64,000 nucleotides of DNA from Cyathus striatus (lineage: Eukaryota > Basidiomycota > Agaricomycetes > Agaricales > Nidulariaceae), in the NCBI GenBank assembly GCA_025738555.1, contig JAOVFP010000005.1:5890001-5954000 (forward strand), given 5' to 3'. The position numbers and the translations under genes were made by a program. Under the pieces are notes generated by a model, which was not told where the DNA came from, ran no database searches, and worked only from the letters and a program-made list of their open reading frames with translations. Positions 33,412 to 45,032 of this stretch are shown here, one piece after another (position 1 is the stretch's first letter; every line of letters starts with the position of its first letter).

Positions 33412-34519
33412 TTAAACGTTCCCTTCATCCATCGCCATCTTAACCTCTTCAATCCGTCCCTCAAGCAGCCCAAGGACAGTATCCACACCCTTTAACACAC
33501 CCTCATCCGGTCCTTCACCCGGCTTAATCCTCGTATGCGCAAAATCAATAAGCTTGACTATGTAAGGTGGTTTCGGCTTCTTCTTCTTCCCCTCTCCCTC
33601 CTGTCCTTCACCTTCATCGTCGTCGTCAGACTCCTCATCGTCATCTGAGCCTATTGATTCGTCGCCCTGTCCTTCAAGCCAATACGCCACTCCCTCTTCA
33701 GCCTTCGCCCAATCCGCCTCGTAGATTATCAACAGGCTTCCGCCTACCATCCGCATGTGCACCTGTGAAAGCGCATCCCGGATCTCGGTGATGTCATCTT
33801 GTATACTTTCGAGCATTGGGAGGAGGAGCTTAGCGGGGAGGCCTAGAGGGGAGGATGAAGAGGGGAGAGGGAAGAATTTGCGTATTCCGTCTGGGAGATC
33901 AGCAGCCTTGATGGATTTGCCGTAGGATTTGGGGGTATTGGTTGCTTCCGAGGTTGTATTATTGTAGACCTAGAGAATCATACAGAAAAGGGATATATAA
34001 AAAAGGTAAAAGAAAGAAAGAGAAGCGAACCTGGAACCCAGTCAACCTAATCCCCGTCTCCTCACTCGTCGTATTCCTCGCCGTCTTCTTCATTCTCTCC
34101 ACCTTGTCCTCCGATGCACTCTCATCGTAAAGCACAGTACCCAGCTTCACATCCAGAATATTTGGCTTCTTAAATCCATGAGACAGATTCTCCAACACCA
34201 AGCTCTCCTTCTCCGTTCCCTCCACTTCTCCTTCCGGTAAAGGCACAACACTAGCCCCATCCCCGCCCATCTCCCCTTCCAACTTCAACGTCCCCAGGAA
34301 CTTGGGTATATAAGGGCGCAGAGGTGAGAAATCTGAATCGGAGTTGAGGCTCTGGTAGAACTGGAGCTCGAGAGGGAGAGCAGGTTTGATTAGGATCGAG
34401 CCATCTTCGGATGTTAGGACGCCTGCGTGGCCGCCTACTTGGTTTGCCAGGGGGAGGGGGGAGGAGGTTGGGTGTGCCATTGAAGAGGGGGCTTCTAGGG
34501 GAGGAGAGTCGCGCCACAT
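33412..34519 (-). CDS. Inositol polyphosphate multikinase (IPK/Arg82-like)
   Basis: Two exons, 34519-34031 and 33969-33412, with a 61-bp intron (GTTCGC donor). The protein contains the hallmarks of the IPK family: GGHAGVL and ILIKPALPLELQFYQSL near the start, and PNILDVKLGTVLYD (the PxxxDxKxG motif that binds inositol phosphate). TTSEETGIRLTGFQVY follows, then GSLLIIYE (SLL box) and IVKLIDFAHTR (IDF box, metal/ATP binding). An acidic insertion (GDESIGSDDDEESDDDDEG) lies before the IDF box. In yeast the family (Arg82/Ipk2) turns Ins(1,4,5)P3 into higher inositol phosphates and works in the nucleus. The start could be MWRDSPP (34519) or MAHPTSS (34480). A longer in-frame ATG at 34606 seems less likely. 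Confidence 0.88.
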
Positions 34520-34856
34520 GGTGTTGGTAGTGCTGTACTTATGGTGGTGGGTGCGTGTTGGCCAATAATGAAGACGGCAACTGGACTGAGAGCTAAATTT
34601 GGACATGTTTTTATTTTGATATGATTCTGCTTCAGGGTCCTTTAGCTGTAACCGTCATCGTCACCTCAGGCGGCTGACTGCTGCTCGCGACTGTTCATTT
34701 CCCCTCAATTTTCAAATCTTTGCAGTAAAGTGGTCATCAACATTCTCTTCGTCCTTCATCCAAGAGCTCTCTTTCTTTCAAATGTTCAAATTCCTTGTCT
34801 CTTGCAAAGAAGTTTAGCTCGAAACCTAGACGCCGAGCTATCTTCAACCTTCCAAC

Positions 34857-36251
34857 ATGCGCACAACGACTGATATCCACATATCATCACTAGCTCCAGT
34901 CCACATTAGCTGTCTTCCAAACGAGATTCTTAGCGAGATATTTATGCACGCACGCGGGGAAGCCATTCATGTGGTTCAAGGTCTCGGTCCTATTGGCGTT
35001 CTGTAGCAAGTGTGTGTCCGCTGGCGGATGGTTGTACGGGGTACCCCCTCTCTATGGAGTTCGTTTGCGGTGAAGGGCACATGTACAGAATGGTCTAAGA
35101 CGACCACGTTTATTCGTTTGCAAACTTGTCTCGAGTTGTCGCGAAAATCTCCGTTGTCAATATCCATTATCAAGAGTTCATCACCTCCTGCGAATATGAA
35201 GAGCCAAGAACCACTGGCAATTACGAATGATGATATTATGAAGGCTATCGTGAAACATACACATCGCTGGGTGTCTTTATCACTCCAACTGGGTAGCATG
35301 TTCGACGATAAGACTGTGATTCCCGGGCTACTCGAGGAATCAATTCAAGAACAAGATCCTGCGCAGTTACGGCTATTATCACTGAAAATGGTCTCCTCAA
35401 AAGCTGCTTCCCGTATCTTTCGAAACGCAATGGCGCTTGAAGAAGTTGTCCTCAAACTTATGGATGTCACTGATACCTTCACTCTTCCGTGGGACAATGT
35501 GAAAAGACTCACTCTTGATACTTGTATAGGAAACAAACCGCTCATTCCTATGCTATGCAAAATGTCTCATCTGGAAGCACTGTCTTTGAACAGAGTTTTG
35601 AATGACTTATTTGCTTCACCCGAGTCGTCTGGCACCGTAACACTTCCGTTACTTCATACTCTCGCCACTTCCTGCTATGGAATACGAAAGCTCTGCCCTA
35701 TCCTTGACGTCCCACGTCTTTCTAGCATCCGGCTCTTTACATCACCTATATCTGAAGAGGATATTTCGTGTCTCTTCGAAATGGTTAATAAGTCGAGGTG
35801 TACCATTAAGCGACTACAGATAGACTATATGGCTGTCTCGCCTGTCATAAGTGCTATCAGACTGTTTCGTGACGTTGAAGAACTTTCTCTAGGAACTTAT
35901 AACGCAGGAGCCTATGAACTACTGTCTGAACTTACGTGGAAGTTTGACTCGGAACCAGGACAGTTACTGCCATCAATGAAGAAGTTGACATTGTCCCTTG
36001 CACTTCGCGGAGGCTCTTCTGAGAGATATGATGATAATTTCTTGTCTATTGAGGATATCATGCGCTCGAGGTCGTCTTCTGTGGCCGACAAAAATAAGGC
36101 TTGTCGTCCTGCAAGATTGTTATATATGAAGTGCTGTATTCATGTCACACCGGACAGGTACTCCAAAAATGAATCTGCTGTGGATCAGCTCAAGAATCTC
36201 GCAGAGGCACTAGGAATTGAGTTGGAAGTTGCGTTAGAGAAATTGTACTAA
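34857..36251 (+). pseudogene. F-box protein copy with nonsense codon in the F-box
   Basis: From ATG 34857 the reading gives an F-box (ISCLPNEILSEIFMHARGEA, GPIGVL) and meets TAG at 35004-35006. It continues in the same frame as QVCVRWRMVVRGTPSLWSSF and 413 more codons to 36251. The paralogue at 23298-25244 has LQQVCVRWR at this point, so the change is CAG to TAG. No frameshift is needed and no intron border fits, so this is a simple nonsense mutation. The downstream LRR-like body is otherwise open for 1.2 kb, so loss was recent, or translation restarts at the ATG just after the stop (35031). Confidence 0.7.
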
Positions 36252-36559
36252 GAACTTTAATTTTGGTAGTCCGTGTGAGAGTGGGGACTTTCTATCTTGT
36301 TTGGAAGTTTTTGGGACTTTGTCGAGCAGTAGTGTATAACACCTCTTGCTATTCATGTACGCACAAGAAGTTTCAACGAAATGACATAGAGCCTCACAGA
36401 GAAGTATTACAAAGTTACAATGCTAAAGAAGGTACCAGGCTAAGGGAAAAGCACTTCAAAATAGCGATAAAAGTACATATGGCTTCTTCTTTTCACTTGA
36501 ACCGTTTTTTACTTATGAATAACCCCCAAAACAGAAGCTTCCACTAAGAACAAGGGCTT
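36252..36559. other. Convergent spacer
   Basis: Lies between the F-box pseudogene and the 3' end of the minus-strand RING gene. No gene is seen. Confidence 0.35.
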
Positions 36560-38128
36560 TGGGTGCCTATCATATAAAACGAACAGTCTTACCGATAATT
36601 CTATTTGGTTCTATAATCAGTATCCTAATAATGGAAATTAAACCGAACACAGACCTGCTCTTCGATTGTTGTTCCAGCTTGTTGTACTCAGCTGTTAGCT
36701 TCGCATAATTCTGCTTCAGCCGCAGAGAAGCATTATGCTCCTTCTCAAAACGTGCCACGGCTTCGTCACGTTCCTTTTCCATTCTCCGTTTGATTTCTCG
36801 TTCTTTCCTGAAAGATTCGGCCTTCTCCTCAAGTTCCTTTGTGTGATCAAACTGAAGGGTTTTTAACTAGCAGAATAGCAATACTTAGTGTTAGTGCGAT
36901 ACCCATAGCCAACCAATAGGTACACGGACCCGTGTCTCATATCTTTCGTTTTTTCTGCTCAGCCTGGCCACCCCTTCCCTTAGGTCGTCGACTTCTTGTT
37001 CCAGATGTCGACGAGAACTACGCTCCTTCCTGCACTGTTCCAAGGCATCGCCACGCTCCTTCTCTACTTGCATTTTCTCTTCTCTCTCATTTTTGACCTG
37101 TTGATTTTTCTTCACTAGCTCCTGATTTTTACGTTGGATCTAGCATGTATCAGTATTGTCAGCATGCCGCATGAGGCCATAAAGAGTACAGACTTCGTCC
37201 GAGTAATCATCGTTTTGCCCCATCAACTTCTTATTCCTAACTTTCAGTGTATTGTGGCTCTCTTTTAGCTGCTCAAAAGCATCTTTCTCTGTGGCAACTT
37301 CTTTTTTGTGATTAGCCTGAAGGAGATATGTCTAGAAAAGTAGCAGTAATGGTAGTGCAGTATCCATGTCCAACCAAAGGGTACACAGACCTGCATCTCA
37401 AGTCCTTCGTTTTTTCTGCTCAACTTGGCCATCCCTGCCCTTAAGTCGTCGACTTTTTGTTCGAGCCGTTCACGAGAATTACGCTCCTTCTTGCACTGTT
37501 CCAAGGCATCATCACGTTGCTTCTCCACTCGCGTTTTCGCTTCTTTCTCGTTCTTCATCTGTTGATTTTTCTTCCCCAGCTCCTGATTTATACGTCCGAT
37601 CTAGCACGTATCAATATTTTCAGAAGGTTTCATGGGGTTTCAAAGAGTACAGACCTCATTTAAGTAATCACCATTTTGCCCTATCAACCTCTCAGTCTTA
37701 ACTTTCAGTTTATCATGATTCTCTTTTAGCTGCGCCAAAGCATCCCTCGTTTTTTTACCTTCTACTTGTAAGATGGCGTTTTCTTCCTCTAATTCTTCGA
37801 TTCCGTACAACTTGTCAGGTGCGTGGAGGTCTTCTAGCTTTCTATCAACCTCTTCATCTTCCATTACAAAATCCATGTAAAGCTGGATAGATGCTCCCTT
37901 CGGTCGTCTACAAAAAGGGCAGGTATCGCGAAACATCGTGTCTTTCTCGGTACATTTCTTACACATCCCATGGCCTTTGGAATACGTTTATGTAAGACAG
38001 TATAATGTAACGTTAGTGGTAGCAAACGCACCGCAGGGAAAGAAAAGGAAGGGGTTTGATATATTTTTGCCTGATGTAACGCTTGGAGGGAAATAGAGCA
38101 TGCACGCCTGACATTGTACCTTAACCAT
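36560..38128 (-). CDS. RING finger/coiled-coil protein, copy 3, with duplicated exons
   Basis: It starts MVKVQCQACMLYFPP. The intron after FFPC leads to GHGMCKKCTEKD and TCPFCRRPKGASIQLYMDF, a complete RING finger. The coiled coil is longer than in the sister genes because a block of about 450 bp is repeated. ALEQCKKERNSRERLEQKVD (about 37500-37430) and ALEQCRKERSSRRHLEQEVD (about 37050-36990) are two versions of the same exon, and the exon before each is also duplicated (NGDYLNEVC versus the equivalent near 37200). The last coiled-coil exon reads ERDEAVARFEKEHNASLRL. The 3' end is approximate. The likely role is an E3 ubiquitin ligase with an oligomerising tail. The strand is opposite to the other copies. 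Confidence 0.7.
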
Positions 38129-38404
38129 ATTGTATCGCCCAAGGAATGTAAACTGCAGAGAGGTATAGGTTTGGTCAGACAATTCAATTTGCCACGTAGG
38201 AAGAGCAGACGTTGCAGTGGGAGTGTCGAGCTGCCTTGAGCCTCGAGCAAAGAAGCCAGAGTCATTAATAAACGCGTGCCTACTAGAGTAGGCTTAGCTT
38301 ACAGCAGTTACTTTTTAAGTTAACTACTGTACTGTCTAAGTCTGTCCAACTGTCACCCTATCCCCCCTCGCTCACCAAAAATAGGGGCCTAGGGCCAAAT
38401 TTTC

Positions 38405-38570
38405 ACACATATAGTGCAAGTAGGGTAGTCCGCTGATGTCCAGGCGTTTTCCGTGAATCGATGGGATACTTAAACCGAGAAATGCCATTAAATGACGAGG
38501 CTGTAGAGCTTGGAAGGTGTGCTATTTGGAGTTGATATGCAAATTTGGCCATGGGGAGGAAGAAGTTGAA
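38405..38570 (+). pseudogene. Decayed MSVQ small-gene copy
   Basis: Plus-strand CAAGTAGGGTAGTCCGCTGA, TGTCCAGGCGTTTTC and GGTGTGCTATTTGGAGTTGA match the coding sequence of the intact small gene (QVGQLADVQLF, EGVLRVDVQ) with stops and indels. It sits upstream of, and divergent from, the minus-strand RING copy 3. Confidence 0.65.
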
Positions 38571-38975
38571 GGTGTGAATGGGCTTTGCCGCCAGTGTTGA
38601 AACACTGAGCATTGGCAGTGAGCGCTTGAGCACTCAATACTAGTACTCGAGTACTCAGGCTTGACACTTAATAGCTCTGAGACATACTAATTAGTGCATT
38701 TATATAACCCACGTAAAAGCTGTTCATATTACGTTGAAGGAGAAGACTGAGTACTGAGGACTCAATTGATCTGCTGCTGATAACGGTGTACTACAGTAAT
38801 GCGGTGCTGTATTGGGCTAAGTTCTGTCCATGTGGCCGCTGGCGTTCCCGATACTATAGTGTAATTTGAGTGTAATAGGACTTGAATAGGACTTATAATA
38901 GTGTGATGAATCAATTAAATAATCACGTGAATATATCTGATACATAGTACACAGCTCTTACTTATCACCGGGTTC

Positions 38976-39073
38976 ACAGTTACATAAAACACTGCCAATT
39001 ATGAGAATTTTATGGTAAAAGCGAAAATTATGTATAATTCCGTTCCATAATAGGCAAAATATTATGTAACTGT
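38976..39073. mobile_element. 98-bp inverted-repeat element (tiny MITE-like)
   Basis: Left end ACAGTTACATAAAACACTGCC and right end, reversed, ACAGTTACATAATATTTTGCC, enclose about 55 bp of AT-rich sequence. No clear target duplication is seen. It could be a miniature transposon or a long hairpin. Confidence 0.45.
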
Positions 39074-39158
39074 ACACCTGGTGTATACTAATACAAGCAC
39101 AACAACTTGACAATTACTCTATAACGCTTCCTTCGAGTTTCTTCTCTTACATCGCCAT

Positions 39159-39413
39159 GTCAGTCCAGCTAGCGATAACTCTTTCTACAGCCGCCTCACC
39201 TTTCTCACTCACTAACAATAACCCATTTCTCACGTACATCGGTCAAGTCGGGAAACTCGCTGATGTACAACAGTACAAGTGTTTTTGGTGCCTAAAGGGA
39301 CATGGGATACCCAAAGAGACGCAACTTTGACAAGGCTGTAGAGTGAAGAGGGTGTACTGAGAGTTGATGTACAGACTTTCGAGAGGAGGGCTAAGAGAGA
39401 CGAGCATTTATAT
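39159..39413 (+). pseudogene. MSVQ small-gene copy, frameshifted
   Basis: It starts MSVQLAITLSTAASPFSLTN, continues YIGQVGKLADVQQ, then loses frame after a small insertion (about 39265-39277). It recovers the family ending EEGVLRVDVQTFERRAKRDE in another frame. Stops separate the parts. This copy has no RING gene directly beside it. Confidence 0.7.
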
Positions 39414-39790
39414 TGAGTATTTATCTCGGAAGGACGTGATGCGCGATTATGAAGTATGTCCTTCTGTTGCAAAAATAAAGAATTAATGCTTAGTGATATA
39501 TGGAATTTGGGCCTTTTCTAGGACTTGTGGTATAGCATTCGTGATTTTAATGCCTTAATTTTTACTTGCTGTGATATTACTGTTATCCTCTTGCTTCAAG
39601 GACAAATCCACTCTCAGGGGGAATGAATGCCAGCAGACCGAATATTAATTAGGACAGAAAGTTCTGCTAGCTAAACCTATGCTCCGATTTCTCAGAGTCC
39701 CAGATTCATTAATTATTCTTTCTCATTCTCAACATTCAATTTACTTAAACCTCATAATTCACATTATATGATTTACACGTTCCCTGGGTC
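39414..39790. other. Intergenic
   Basis: AT-rich spacer. Nothing is recognised. Confidence 0.4.
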
Positions 39791-40745
39791 TTAAATACTC
39801 GCAGGCGTACATCCCGAAATACTAGTCAACTGAGACGGACAATTAACCTGATGGAACTGAATCTGCCATTCATTCACGTCACCTCCGGCCCTATTATTAT
39901 TTCTGTTAGCTATCTCACAACGGACCAAATGACAATGTACGTACCACTGCCATCGCCAATGACATCCAGCTTGCAAGTTCGATGGAAGCTGGTTACAGTC
40001 TGCATCAGAAGTCACACCTCCGTATTGTCGACCCCATCCACCGGAGGGAGCACCGTATTGCGCTGTGCAGGCGTTATAGTCTCCTACGCCTCCTCCTGGG
40101 GTCTGCACATTATAATTATAAACAGATTAAGTGAGTCGCACATCGTAAAAGCGAAAGTCGCGTACGTATATGTCAAAATCGACATCGGTTATTCCTGTGC
40201 GAGCTAAGTTATACTTATAAAACAGTGAGCATAGAACTTACCTCCAGCATTAATGGCCTGGACTATCATACTCTTCCTTGCGCAGCACCACTGGTCCAAG
40301 TGAATTGATAACAATTGCAACCTACTTTCTTCAGTTCCTTTTATCTGAGTATAATACTACTTCATCTCACATGTCGCAGTAGCAGTATTCCCATGTCCTG
40401 CAAACCCATAGCTCAACGTATTGTTCACAATAATGGGCTGGTAATTCGAACACGAGAAAGCCAAGTTTCCACCGGAAGCAAAGCAAGCGTTTTGTGCGCC
40501 TGAAGCGGCAGGCCCGTTGGATTGGCTACATGATTTAACGGGACCGCGAGCGCCTGCTGGGAGGTTGGATGTATATCCGCAGGCCGGCTCACAGCTATTT
40601 GTATAAGTTAAGCTTACATTTTTCAGGAAGGGAAGAGCTCGTACCAATCCCATGTGGTCGTTGTGGTTCCCGCTTGTTGGGATGTTACGAATGTGGATAG
40701 TGAGATGGCAGTAAGTAGTACGAGTAAGGTACGAAGCGAGAACAT
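39791..40745 (-). CDS. GH45 endoglucanase (secreted), probable frameshift
   Basis: Exon 1 (40745-40645) encodes a signal peptide (MFSLRTLLVLLTAISLSTFV) and, across a 50-bp intron, the family motif WDCCEPAC, whose Asp is one of the two catalytic residues in the Humicola enzyme. Then come CSNYQPIIVNNTLSYGFAGH, CCNCYQFTWTSG, a small exon GITDVDFDI, and QTPGGGVGDYNACTAQYGAP with AGCHWRWQW and NCPSQLTSISGC. GH45 enzymes cut beta-1,4-glucan in plant cell walls. Near 40271-40277 the frame breaks: CAAGGAAGAGTATGATAGTC lacks one base relative to the expected QG(K/R)SMIVQ. By alignment with the Humicola enzyme the second catalytic Asp position looks like Asn (GDYNAC). At least six exons are present. 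It has either become a pseudogene or carries a sequencing error. Confidence 0.75.
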
Positions 40746-41521
40746 GGTAGGATCTGTGGGTCTGTGAGGTATTTAGTCCGTAAAACAGGCCTTTTATACC
40801 CCTCTAACTGGTATGGAAAAATCGACGACAAAAATCCGGATTAACTCTTCACTTGAACACCGGTTTTATCCCAAATACCTCATCATACCACCTCTTTATA
40901 AATGAAACTGCTGGTGGTCCTCATTCCGAGCTGATATTCAATATGGGATATAAATATCAGGCTGTCACCTTGATATTTTTGAGCTTCCAAATTGGAGTAC
41001 CTTGTACCGATAATCTACCACTTTGGTCACTAGGCTTATTTATGATACGAGCCGAGTCAGGCCGGTGGGAGAGAGAAAATATACTGATGTCAGATGGTCA
41101 TTGTAGGGACTTATTGGAGATTCCACTTTTCGGAGTCTAATAGCGGGTGTTATGGGGATGAAATCTGAGAACAAGTGACCTGAGCAAGGTCGATGTTCAA
41201 AATAACTGGCCTAGCACTGCTGCGTGTCGTTGGACCACAGGTCGGAGAGCTTGGAATAAGTATTAGCATTATCAATTAAGGGCCTCGATATCAAAGTGAA
41301 GCTAGTAACCAAGGAAGTAATTGCTATTCTCTAATTTCATCTTTCAAGACAACACCTTTTGAAAAGATGAAAGGGGATGCGTCGCTTGCAGATTTTATGG
41401 TTACAGTAGTTTCTGAGGTTCGATAATCCTCGTGTCTGGATTAGGGCTTCTTATACGAAGCTCATCAAAAACTTAAGAAAGCATCTGACGTTTGTTTCGT
41501 ACCACTGGTCCACTGGTCTAC
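40746..41521. other. Intergenic
   Basis: Contains the upstream region of the GH45 gene. A 95-codon plus ORF (40853-41140) has no recognisable features and is not supported. Confidence 0.4.
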
Positions 41522-44500
41522 CTAAATACCTACATGAATATATGGAACCCAAAGTAAGAGGCTATCTTCATCATCACCAATTAGATGTCGAAATTTTCCT
41601 ATGGCATGATGAAGTGCAGCAGCAGCTCTAGTACAATCCGGATATGAATTCTCCCTGGAGCTCTCATCCTCTTTCTGTAATATGTACGAATAAAATTCCT
41701 CTGCAACTTGCGGGGCGTAGATGTCGCTAATCGACCACATGGTTGCAACGACGCTAGTATACCCCGCTGCTAGCATTCCGGCTGCAAGATGAATTGCTTC
41801 TTCAGACAGCTGTTTGTCGCCCTTTCCCGTTTCGCATGCCGAAAGGAATGCAAATTGTGAATGAGGAAGTGGTTTCTTAATTATATCGTTCAGAGATAGC
41901 TGTCCATCATGAAGATAGAATGCACTCTTGAGAGGGCTATCATTCTGCAGGGCATGACAGGAAAGGTGAATCCAGCTGTACAAAGGCATGGCGTCCGATA
42001 CATTCTTCACCGTTGCTTCGACACCATCCAGGCTATACAGTGTGTATGAAAAAGAGTCAAATAGCTTCTTTAGGGCGCAGCTTTCTATAGCTGTACTTGG
42101 TATAGATGGAAGACCAGGAGATTCTGGTTCGCTGACTGTGAGCAAGCCCTTGAACTTTTGAGGCTGTCGGGACTTTTGTTGATTGTGTTTTGATATACTT
42201 TGCGTTAGAGCTGTAATAGTGGGTGTGTATGATGAAATCGCATAGTCCATGATATTTGATCCAGAACTAGGAGCCTTGTCATGTTGGTAATAATCACCAG
42301 CAGCATGAAGTGGAAGAAATGCGAGAGGGCCAGTTGGACTCCACCATATTCGAGGAGGATTAGATGTAGGCTATAAGTATATCCCATATTCATTAAGCCA
42401 AAATCATGAAGAAGGAAATAATAAATACTTGCCTCCAGATTAAGCGCATCAATGATAGGTTTTACGATCTCATACCACAATTCACGGAGAATATCCTTGA
42501 TAGAAAATTGTGTTTTCCAACTTGTAGCAATGCGACCTGTTCGTACTGTTCTTGTCCGAGCTGAAGGATCGGAAAGCAGTCTATGTAATCTTTCGCGAAG
42601 AGTGATAGCCTTCTCGTAAAATTGAGGAGGGCGACAGCAAAGACATCAACTTTGTCCGCCGATATGCCACGGGTAAGTGCCAAAGCATCACAAGAAAAGG
42701 GGTTAGCATTGACTACTATGACTAAACCAGATGGTGGTAGTGTCAAAACCAGCTCAAAAAACGGTATTGGACAGAGAAAATTTTCGAATCCACTCATGCT
42801 GCGAACCTGACAAAGTAGTGATTCCCATTGCTTTGCTAGACCCTGATGCCGAAGGACGTAATCTTGAATGGAGACATTATGTGTCATAGTTCTTTCCACT
42901 AAGTCATATGAATTTGTTCGCATACTAGCTTCTTGCAAAGCGATTCCTATCTTTTCTAGTTCTGTGCAAAGGGAAGGGTCCGCTTTTCGAAGATCTTCTA
43001 AAGGTGCACGGAAATTGTTAACTTGGTTCCATACTATTGAACGACCTTGTTCTAGCCACTCCACAGCCATGTGAAGTTGCTCAAATCGGATGGCTACAGC
43101 TGTCGCCCTGCTCACAATGTCCGCCAGAGTTGCCAGTAAGAGATATCGTTGTTCCATAGTACGTCCAATCCATGCCAATTGTGGGACGATGTCATTAAAA
43201 ATAATTTCGAATGCATGAAAGGCTTGCTCTGGGTCCATGAGAAGAGACAACATCCCCACTGTTGCCCACTGCTTAGACGTGTTAACGGGGACCCAACAGG
43301 CATCTGCGTAGCTTGGCGGTATAATGAAACAGCTCTTCCAATGTCATCATTGCTCTGTGTCGTTTTGTATCGAGCAAAGAATAAACCTCCCAATCCATCA
43401 AGCAGGAGAGCAACCCAGCGTTCCCTTCAGGAGTGATGTCTATCGCCCATTCCATAACTGAGATTGCTTCGTCTATGGTCCCAAGTTGGCATTCATTTTC
43501 AAACAGAATTTTCAACGCGTCTGCAAGCTGGGAAAGATTATTTGGAAGTTGAGCATGATTCGGCGGGCACAGTGTAACAGACTTCCTTAACGCACTGAGG
43601 CCATCATCGAGGTCGTGTTGCTGGTGTGCAAGCATATATCTACTGCACAACGCCCCTCCTAGATTACTCAGGCAGTCCATCCGTTCAATACTATCATCGG
43701 AAGTTAGAGAAACAGCTTCTTTGTAAAACGAGATTGCTTCAGAGAGATCGGACTCGTTCCCCGTGGTACGAAATAGTCTTCGCGTAGAGTTTCCTAGGTT
43801 GTTGAGGAGCCCAGGCAAATCTCTATGTCCAATAGGCGTTCGAATCACCCCTTCTCTGTGCGCTCGGACTCCTTCATGCATATCACGCAAATCTTGTGTA
43901 AGTGCAGAACGATAGTAAAACAGGTTACCTAGATCACTGTAGAATCGTCGCACTTTTGGATCATCATCTCTACAGATCTGAATACCGCGCTGTTCAAGTG
44001 CTATGGCCTCTTCAAGATCGTCAACATTACCTGTCGCCAGATAACAATATCCAAGCGACACTCCCAAATTTATAAGAATGGCAGACAAATGATCATTTCC
44101 TGAAACCAGTGACAGAGCCTTCCGATGAGCTTCAATGGCCATGTGGATATGTGGTAGCTCCCCAGTTTGCATGAAATATGCTTGATGCGCGTTACCTAGA
44201 TTCGTCAGAGAACCGGGGTCATCGGGCCTGTTGTCGACTGTTATACGCTGAACATCGATGGCTCGGCCTACGTCCCCCAAGTCTCCGCTACATTCAAAGC
44301 GGGATCTAAAGGTGCAGGAAAGATTGTTGAGAGATGAGGAATATTGCGGATCTTCTGGATCCATATTGTTGACCAGGTCTTGCATGATTTCGATTGCATC
44401 ATCCGCATCGCTTAGCTCATGCGTATAATCAAATCTTTCGTGCAAAGCTGATGATAGATTGAAGAGAATCTCAAATCGGGAGCGACTTCCTTCTGGAGTA

Positions 44501-45032
44501 AGGAAAGCAGCCATCCGACGAAGTTCTATAGCTTCGGTGATATCTCGTAGCTCTTCAGTTTGCTCGAATCGAGTCTGGAGAGCATATCCGAGGTATGCTA
44601 GCTGATCAGGAAGCGACGGATCATTCTCTGGGGTTAAACCAACGCCCTCCTGTAGTGTGGAAACGGCCTGATTTAGATCTTCGACATGTCGGCTCAGGTC
44701 ATAATGTTGTATGAAAGCCTGACCAAGTGATCTAAGCAAGAAAATAAGCAGCTCTTGATCGTGTTGAGGAGTAAGTATGGCAGCCAACTGGAATGCTTGT
44801 ATAGACCACTCGGAAACGTCCAAGCTATTCAACTGTTTATTGGACAGGTAGCACTGCATACCGACTGCTTTGAGATGTAAAGGTTTTGAGACATCGTCAT
44901 CCGGTAACTTTAACGTTGATTCATATAAGCTGCTCAAGGTTTGTGGATCTGTAAAAGCTATTGTAGACCCGCGCCTTAAGTACCTGTGAATCGTGAACAT
45001 ATGCGTTTCCTACCTGTTTCCGTTTGGGACAT
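41522..45032 (-). pseudogene. TPR-CHAT protein, copy 1, with three single-base deletions
   Basis: The structure matches the intact copy at 47444-50964. Exon 1 is 19 nt (45032-45014, MSQTET). A long exon from 44948 has degenerate TPR units such as SLTNLGNAHQAYFMQTGEL and LLNNLGNSTRRLFRTTGNE. A last exon from 42370 holds the CHAT domain. CHAT is a caspase-like cysteine protease fold, and its dyad is kept: His in HLSCHALQN and Cys in FLSACETGKGD. Three 1-bp losses relative to the other copy break the frame at about 43405-43420, about 43275-43285 and about 42625-42640. Together they sum to one codon, but the segments between are out of frame. Intron 2 uses a GC donor (GAG/GCAAGT). It is probably a recent pseudogene, unless the deletions are assembly errors. 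Confidence 0.8.

Noticed and set aside
40853..41140. 95-codon plus ORF upstream of GH45
   Set aside because: No domain and no paralogue. A chance ORF in an AT-rich promoter region is more likely.
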